A stretch of DNA of 64,000 nt from Candidatus Chloroploca asiatica (GTDB lineage Bacteria > Chloroflexota > Chloroflexia > Chloroflexales > Chloroflexaceae): NCBI RefSeq assembly GCF_002532075.1, contig NZ_LYXE01000063.1, positions 186,001 through 250,000 of the forward strand, given 5' to 3'. Under the pieces are notes generated by a model, which was not told where the DNA came from, made no database searches, and worked only from the letters and a program-made list of their open reading frames with translations. How positions within the stretch are numbered: position 1 is the stretch's first letter; each line of letters begins with the position of its first letter. Positions 62,820-64,000 of this stretch are shown here, one piece after another. Position numbers and translations under genes: made by a program.

Positions 62820-63083
62820 TCAACGCCGTCGTCGTTTGGTGCGACGTGGCGGTGCGTTCCCTCGTTGCACCATCGTCTGCCAGGCGGTATCCGTGTCGGG
62901 AACCTGCGTCAGTTGCTCATCACTGAACCGGTTGGCCTGGGCATCATTGAGCGACGCCAGCGCCCGCTCATGCTCTTGCTCAGCAGGGCTCCGGCGCACA
63001 AACGTGAACCAGGCATACCAGACGAGGCCAATCAGGCCGATGAGCAACACGGCAGCACCGAAGAAGAACACATACGCACTCAC
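62820..63083 (-). CDS. Small membrane protein of unknown function
   Basis: 87 residues. One membrane helix near 5-28 (VFFFGAAVLLIGLIGLVWYAW in part) is followed by a charged cytoplasmic tail ending RRTKRRRR. Its ATG overlaps the response-regulator stop by 4 bases (ATGA), so it is translated after it. Function unknown; a role linked to the two-component system is only positional. Confidence 0.6.
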   Translation of the reverse strand: MSAYVFFFGAAVLLIGLIGLVWYAWFTFVRRSPAEQEHERALASLNDAQANRFSDEQLTQVPDTDTAWQTMVQRGNAPPRRTKRRRR

Positions 63084-63709
63084 CGCCGACCTTCCTGACG
63101 CAGCTTGAAGAAGATCCCGGCTGCTTCGGTGCGATTGCTCACACCCAGCTTCTGGTAGATATTCTGCAGATGGAATTTGACCGTATTATCGCTGACCTGC
63201 AGGCGCTGGGCGATCTGCGTATTCGTCAACCCCTGAGCCACCAGGTTCAAGACCTCGGCTTCGCGATCGGAGAGATCAGAGGCCGGGCTCGGGCGCTGGC
63301 GGTGTTGCCGTAACCAGCGCTTGGCTGCCTGCGGAAAGACAAGCTGACCCTGGTAGACCTGACGAATACAGGCCAAGGTCTGTTGTGGGGCCTCGGTTTT
63401 GAGCGCAAAGCCATCGGCTTCGGCCTCAAGTGCCGATTGCATCGTATCGCCGTCATAGAAGGCCGAGAGAATCAACACCTTCGCAGGCACATTCGCCGCC
63501 CGGATACTCTGCAGACACGCAATCCCACCAACGGTCGGCATCTGAAGATCGAGCACCACCACATCCGGCGCAAGCGCACGAACTCGTTCGAGCACCTGAT
63601 CGCCGTCACTGGCCGTCCCCACAACCTCCATGTCGCCTTCACTCTCGATCAGCGAACGCAGACCTTCAAGGACAAGCGCATGGTCATCCGCAAGAAAGAC
63701 TTTGATCAT
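63080..63709 (-). CDS. NarL/LuxR-type response regulator
   Basis: 209 residues from the ATG at 63709 (IKVFLADDHALVLEGL). Asp54 in VVLDLQMP is the phosphoacceptor. The C-terminal LuxR helix-turn-helix is clear in LSDREAEVLNLVAQGLTNTQIA and VSDNTVKFHLQNIYQKLGVSNRTEA (in parts). It overlaps the histidine-kinase stop by 26 bases. Confidence 0.92.
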   Translation of the reverse strand: MIKVFLADDHALVLEGLRSLIESEGDMEVVGTASDGDQVLERVRALAPDVVVLDLQMPTVGGIACLQSIRAANVPAKVLILSAFYDGDTMQSALEAEADGFALKTEAPQQTLACIRQVYQGQLVFPQAAKRWLRQHRQRPSPASDLSDREAEVLNLVAQGLTNTQIAQRLQVSDNTVKFHLQNIYQKLGVSNRTEAAGIFFKLRQEGRR

Positions 63710-64000
63710 TGTCACCACATGGCACGATAACCCGCACACACGTCCCAAGACCAGGGCTACTCTCGATCATAAAGGTACCCCCGAGCAGACTCACCCGTTC
63801 ACGCATCCCTTGCAGCCCAAAATGACCAGTAAGCGCCTGCTGCAACACCGACGAAGCATCAAAGCCACAGCCATTGTCGCGTACTTCCATGATCACATTG
63901 TGACCCTTGCAACGCAGACTCACCGTATGATGATCGGCTTCGCCATGGCGTACCGCATTCGAAAGCGCCTCTTGCAAGATACGATAGAAGCTGATCTTTA
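63684..64000 (-). CDS. Sensor histidine kinase, C-terminal part (cut by window end)
   Basis: The frame is open from the window edge (KISFYRILQEALSNAVRHG...) to the stop at 63684, about 105 codons. EALSNAVRHGEA is the N box of the HATPase_c domain of NarX/DesK-type kinases, DNGCGFD the G1 box, and GHFGLQGMRERVSLLGG the G2 region. The remainder lies beyond 64000. It is the upstream partner of the response regulator and the two genes overlap. Confidence 0.92.
   Translation of the reverse strand, partial: KISFYRILQEALSNAVRHGEADHHTVSLRCKGHNVIMEVRDNGCGFDASSVLQQALTGHFGLQGMRERVSLLGGTFMIESSPGLGTCVRVIVPCGDNDQSLSCG

Noticed and set aside
1-64000. tRNA, rRNA, CRISPR array or replication origin
   Set aside because: No cloverleaf, rRNA, spaced identical repeats or DnaA-box cluster was recognised on reading. 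A tRNA or covariance-model scan could not be run.

Overview
The window reads as a chromosome segment of a filamentous anoxygenic phototroph of the Chloroflexota (Chloroflexales, Oscillochloris/Chloroploca-like). This is an inference. It rests on a PuhE-type photosynthetic-complex assembly protein at the left edge, GC-rich housekeeping genes, a two-subunit glycine dehydrogenase, and several Chloroflexota-style orphan proteins. No rRNA, tRNA, CRISPR array, phage or intact insertion sequence was seen.

Layout. 1-11.4 kb: puhE, an ADP-forming acyl-CoA synthetase with an AAA_26/DRTGG partner, a pyrimidine operon (pyrD-pyrF-pyrE), a membrane PAS/GAF/HD-GYP sensor, ribF and a lipoprotein. 11.4-15.8 kb (minus strand): a polar amino-acid ABC transporter and folE. 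15.8-22.1 kb: a CrtC/AttH-like lipoprotein, a G3E metallochaperone GTPase, a MarR regulator with a visible operator and promoter, and a minus-strand rplS-methyltransferase-rnhB group. 22.4-42.5 kb: a large surface-polysaccharide locus. It holds glycosyltransferases, an asparagine-synthase-type amidotransferase, a probable WbpB/WbpD/WbpE/WbpI set for diacetamido-uronic acid sugars, a flippase, methyltransferases and GT-C-like membrane proteins. It includes AT-rich, probably imported stretches (29.5-32.9 kb and 34.0-35.4 kb) and a duplicated, truncated GT2 fragment. 42.5-48 kb: an iron locus with a DtxR regulator, feoA, a FeoB split into GTPase and permease polypeptides, feoC, and a DUF2357/PD-(D/E)XK nuclease-like gene 6 bases after feoC. 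48-56.2 kb (minus strand): a DAK2-like protein, plsC, and the glycine cleavage operon (CpXC protein, gcvT, gcvH, gcvPA, an embedded Uma2-family gene, gcvPB). 56.3-64 kb: membrane proteins, an unknown protein next to an M16C metalloprotease, a UMF1-type MFS permease, and a NarL-type two-component system cut by the window end.

Working together. pyrD, pyrF and pyrE supply three steps of UMP synthesis. The polysaccharide locus can be read as nucleotide-sugar synthesis, then glycan assembly by glycosyltransferases, then export by the flippase, with carboxyl amidation possible through AsnB. The feo genes form one Fe(II) uptake unit opposite a DtxR-family repressor. The gcv genes give the T, H and P proteins of the glycine cleavage system; the L protein is not here.

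The strongest unexplained signal is a set of long, nearly perfect intergenic palindromes with 16-25 bp arms. Many have loops of exactly three bases. Most have unrelated sequences but the same architecture. They occur between convergent genes, inside operons and once between divergent genes, and four lie in tandem at 49.68-49.86 kb. Some share a GCCAGC/GCTGGC core or a common sequence module, and a short GGCC-TGC-GGCC hairpin recurs beside several of them.
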